Part shown: positions 62,566 through 64,000 of the stretch, one piece after another
Numbering within the stretch: the first letter of the stretch is position 1
Layout of the letters: every line of letters begins with the position of its first letter
Program-made: the position numbers and the translations under genes
The notes under the pieces: generated by a model
Database searches by the model: none
Told to the model about the DNA's origin: nothing
Seen by the model: the letters and a program-made list of their open reading frames with translations, nothing else
DNA from: Spongiibacter thalassae
Lineage (GTDB): Bacteria > Pseudomonadota > Gammaproteobacteria > Pseudomonadales > Spongiibacteraceae
Assembly (NCBI RefSeq): GCF_012272835.1
Contig: NZ_JAAWWK010000003.1
Span: forward strand, 124,001-188,000
DNA length: 64,000 nt
Reading direction: 5' to 3'

Positions 62566-64000
62566 TCAACGTCGCACCGCAGCACTGCGCCCTGCTACAC
62601 GTCCGAAATAGGTTGCGTCACCCACCGACATACCGCTGGCGTAACCTGATGCGGTGCGGGGGATACCTGCCGTCGTCCGGCCAGCGGCGTACAGCCCCGG
62701 TATGGGCTGTCGATTGAAATCCAGTACTTCGCCGGTTGGTTTGCTGTCCAGACCGCCGAGGGTAAAGAAGGGGTAGAAGGGGCCGCGCCCGACGGTGCAA
62801 TCCAGAGCGACATAGGGTGCCTTTATCGGTCGTAGCCACGCAGCAGATTTATGGTAGTAAGGATCCTCGCCGTTCTTCGCATGCTTGTTGTAGGTGCTCA
62901 GTGACCATTGCAGGCTGCCTGCCGGCAGGGCCAGCTCCTTTTCCAGTTCTTCAATGGTATCGCCGGTTCCCGCCACCTGGGCGCCGAGATAGCTGAGTTT
63001 TTCGTAGTCACCGTAGCCGTCGACGTCGGTAATCAGATAGATCCGCTGAGAGGTTTTTTGCGCCATTAAGGCGTTGTAGCCAACGCGCCCGTGGTAGCAG
63101 TCTTCGTTGATAAAACGCTGACCCTTGTCATTCACCAAAATCCCGTAGGTAAGGGAGGAAGGGGGGTAATAGGGCAGACTGACAAAACAGGAATCCATAT
63201 TGATGGCCGCGCCGCCAACGCTCATACCCATCTGAATTCCGGCGCCGGTATCACCGGGATTACCAATGGGCACAAGTCCTTCGGCAAAATCCGGGGCGTA
63301 GGTGCGCAGCATGTCCTCGTTCATGCAGAATCCGCCGGCGCACAGCACCACCCCTTTGGCGGCGCGCACGGTGTGCTCGCGTTGGTCGATACGCACCACC
63401 ACCCCTTCAACAGCGCCGTCGTCGTTGATAATCAAACGCAGGGCGCGACTGTCGTAATGCACGTTGATGTCACGCTGTTCCACTGCGGCGGTGAGTAGCT
63501 TCATCAGCAAGGGACCGCCATTGTCACCTTCGATTTGCAGATTGTGCCCCCGTGGCACCGGTGTGGCCGCGTCGGGAAAGGGGTGAGCCTTTTCGTTACC
63601 GGTATACAACAGGCAGTCGTCGGTCAACGCCATGATTGCGCGTTCCTTCAGCTCCGACATTTTGAAGGGCACCCCGTGCCGTTGTAGCCATTGGTAGTGA
63701 TCGGTACTGTTTTCGCAGTAGTGACGCATCTTGTCTTCATCGGCCCGGTTACCAAAGCAGGCACGAAGGTAGTTGAGCATATTTTCGGTGCTGTCCTGGT
63801 AGCCGCAGGCCTGCTGTACCGGTGTGCCGCCATTGCCGCCCATATAAATCTCGGCGCTGGACAGTGCGGTTGAGCCGCCGCTGGCGCTGGCGAGTTCAAA
63901 TATAGCAACCCTTGCTCCGGCGTCGGCGGCTTCGATCGCCGCGCAGGCTCCCGCGCCACCGAAGCCGACAATGGCGACATCGGTGTCGATGTCCCAATGT
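62566..64000 (-). CDS. FAD-dependent dehydrogenase of the fumarate reductase/KstD family (5' end beyond window)
   Basis: 478 residues are visible, open to the right edge. The frame reads through an internal ATG at 63843 back to HWDIDTDVAIVGFGGAGACA at the edge, so only the first few residues are missing; starting at 63843 would delete the FAD-binding motif. Other features are ASASGGSTALSS, GVVLCAGGF, IGNPGDTGAGIQMGMSVGGAA and the C-terminal GLYAAGRTTAGIPRTASGYASG with GDATYFGR. It oxidises or reduces a carbon-carbon bond next to a carbonyl, perhaps in a steroid or terpenoid, but the YPGPG element of KstD is absent. It lies 86 bases upstream of the kinase gene. Confidence 0.87.
   Translation of the reverse strand, partial: HWDIDTDVAIVGFGGAGACAAIEAADAGARVAIFELASASGGSTALSSAEIYMGGNGGTPVQQACGYQDSTENMLNYLRACFGNRADEDKMRHYCENSTDHYQWLQRHGVPFKMSELKERAIMALTDDCLLYTGNEKAHPFPDAATPVPRGHNLQIEGDNGGPLLMKLLTAAVEQRDINVHYDSRALRLIINDDGAVEGVVVRIDQREHTVRAAKGVVLCAGGFCMNEDMLRTYAPDFAEGLVPIGNPGDTGAGIQMGMSVGGAAINMDSCFVSLPYYPPSSLTYGILVNDKGQRFINEDCYHGRVGYNALMAQKTSQRIYLITDVDGYGDYEKLSYLGAQVAGTGDTIEELEKELALPAGSLQWSLSTYNKHAKNGEDPYYHKSAAWLRPIKAPYVALDCTVGRGPFYPFFTLGGLDSKPTGEVLDFNRQPIPGLYAAGRTTAGIPRTASGYASGMSVGDATYFGRVAGRSAAVRR

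Overview
The window comes from a moderately GC-rich aerobic gammaproteobacterium. The gene set (liuRABCDE leucine catabolism, several acyl-CoA dehydrogenases, TonB-dependent uptake, YfiR, CHASE and GGDEF/EAL signalling proteins, 3-ketosteroid-dehydrogenase-like flavoproteins) resembles marine Cellvibrionales/Spongiibacteraceae. That placement is inference from gene content. No rRNA, tRNA, CRISPR array, insertion sequence or phage was seen.

Layout. 1-4.9 kb: start of leuA (cut by the left edge), a divergent Lrp/AsnC regulator with a Rieske ferredoxin and a DUF2721 membrane protein, a PilZ protein, a type II NADH dehydrogenase and a small secreted protein. 5-17.7 kb: acyl-CoA metabolism, with a 600-residue acyl-CoA dehydrogenase, a divergent HIBCH-like crotonase, an esterase, two tiny membrane proteins (one behind a Fur-box-like site), then a DUF35/thiolase pair divergent from two adjacent acyl-CoA dehydrogenases, an alpha/beta hydrolase, a thioesterase and a DUF819 transporter-like protein. 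17.7-27.9 kb: one gene for a 2412-residue repeat protein ending in TSP3-like and OmpA domains, an orphan Hpt protein, and a convergent REC-EAL-REC regulator. 28-32.4 kb: a TonB-receptor/YfiR/CHASE8-kinase operon, then a beta-barrel protein and an SDR.

34-46.7 kb is a nearly complete leucine catabolic region. Leucine dehydrogenase makes the 2-oxo acid, a fused 2-oxoacid:ferredoxin oxidoreductase probably makes isovaleryl-CoA, and LiuA, LiuB/D, LiuC and LiuE take it to acetoacetate plus acetyl-CoA. LiuR has a perfect 18-bp palindrome in its promoter, and an AsnC-type regulator faces the dehydrogenase. 47.2-51.7 kb encodes a molybdopterin oxidoreductase without a Tat signal and a fused DmsB-DmsC partner, ended by a very strong terminator. 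51.8-64 kb holds an EAL-CBS-GGDEF protein, a divergent Tag-like glycosylase, a KstD-like flavoprotein, an LPLAT acyltransferase, a large lipoprotein with a phytase-esterase-like domain, a CHASE histidine kinase with its response regulator, and a second flavoprotein cut by the right edge.

The most unusual items are the giant protein with two classes of internal repeats and perfectly conserved 120-bp DNA copies, the TonB-receptor/YfiR/CHASE8-kinase operon, the molybdoenzyme with fused electron-transfer and anchor subunit, and the DUF35-thiolase/two-dehydrogenase module in which the thiolase lacks its usual GHP histidine.
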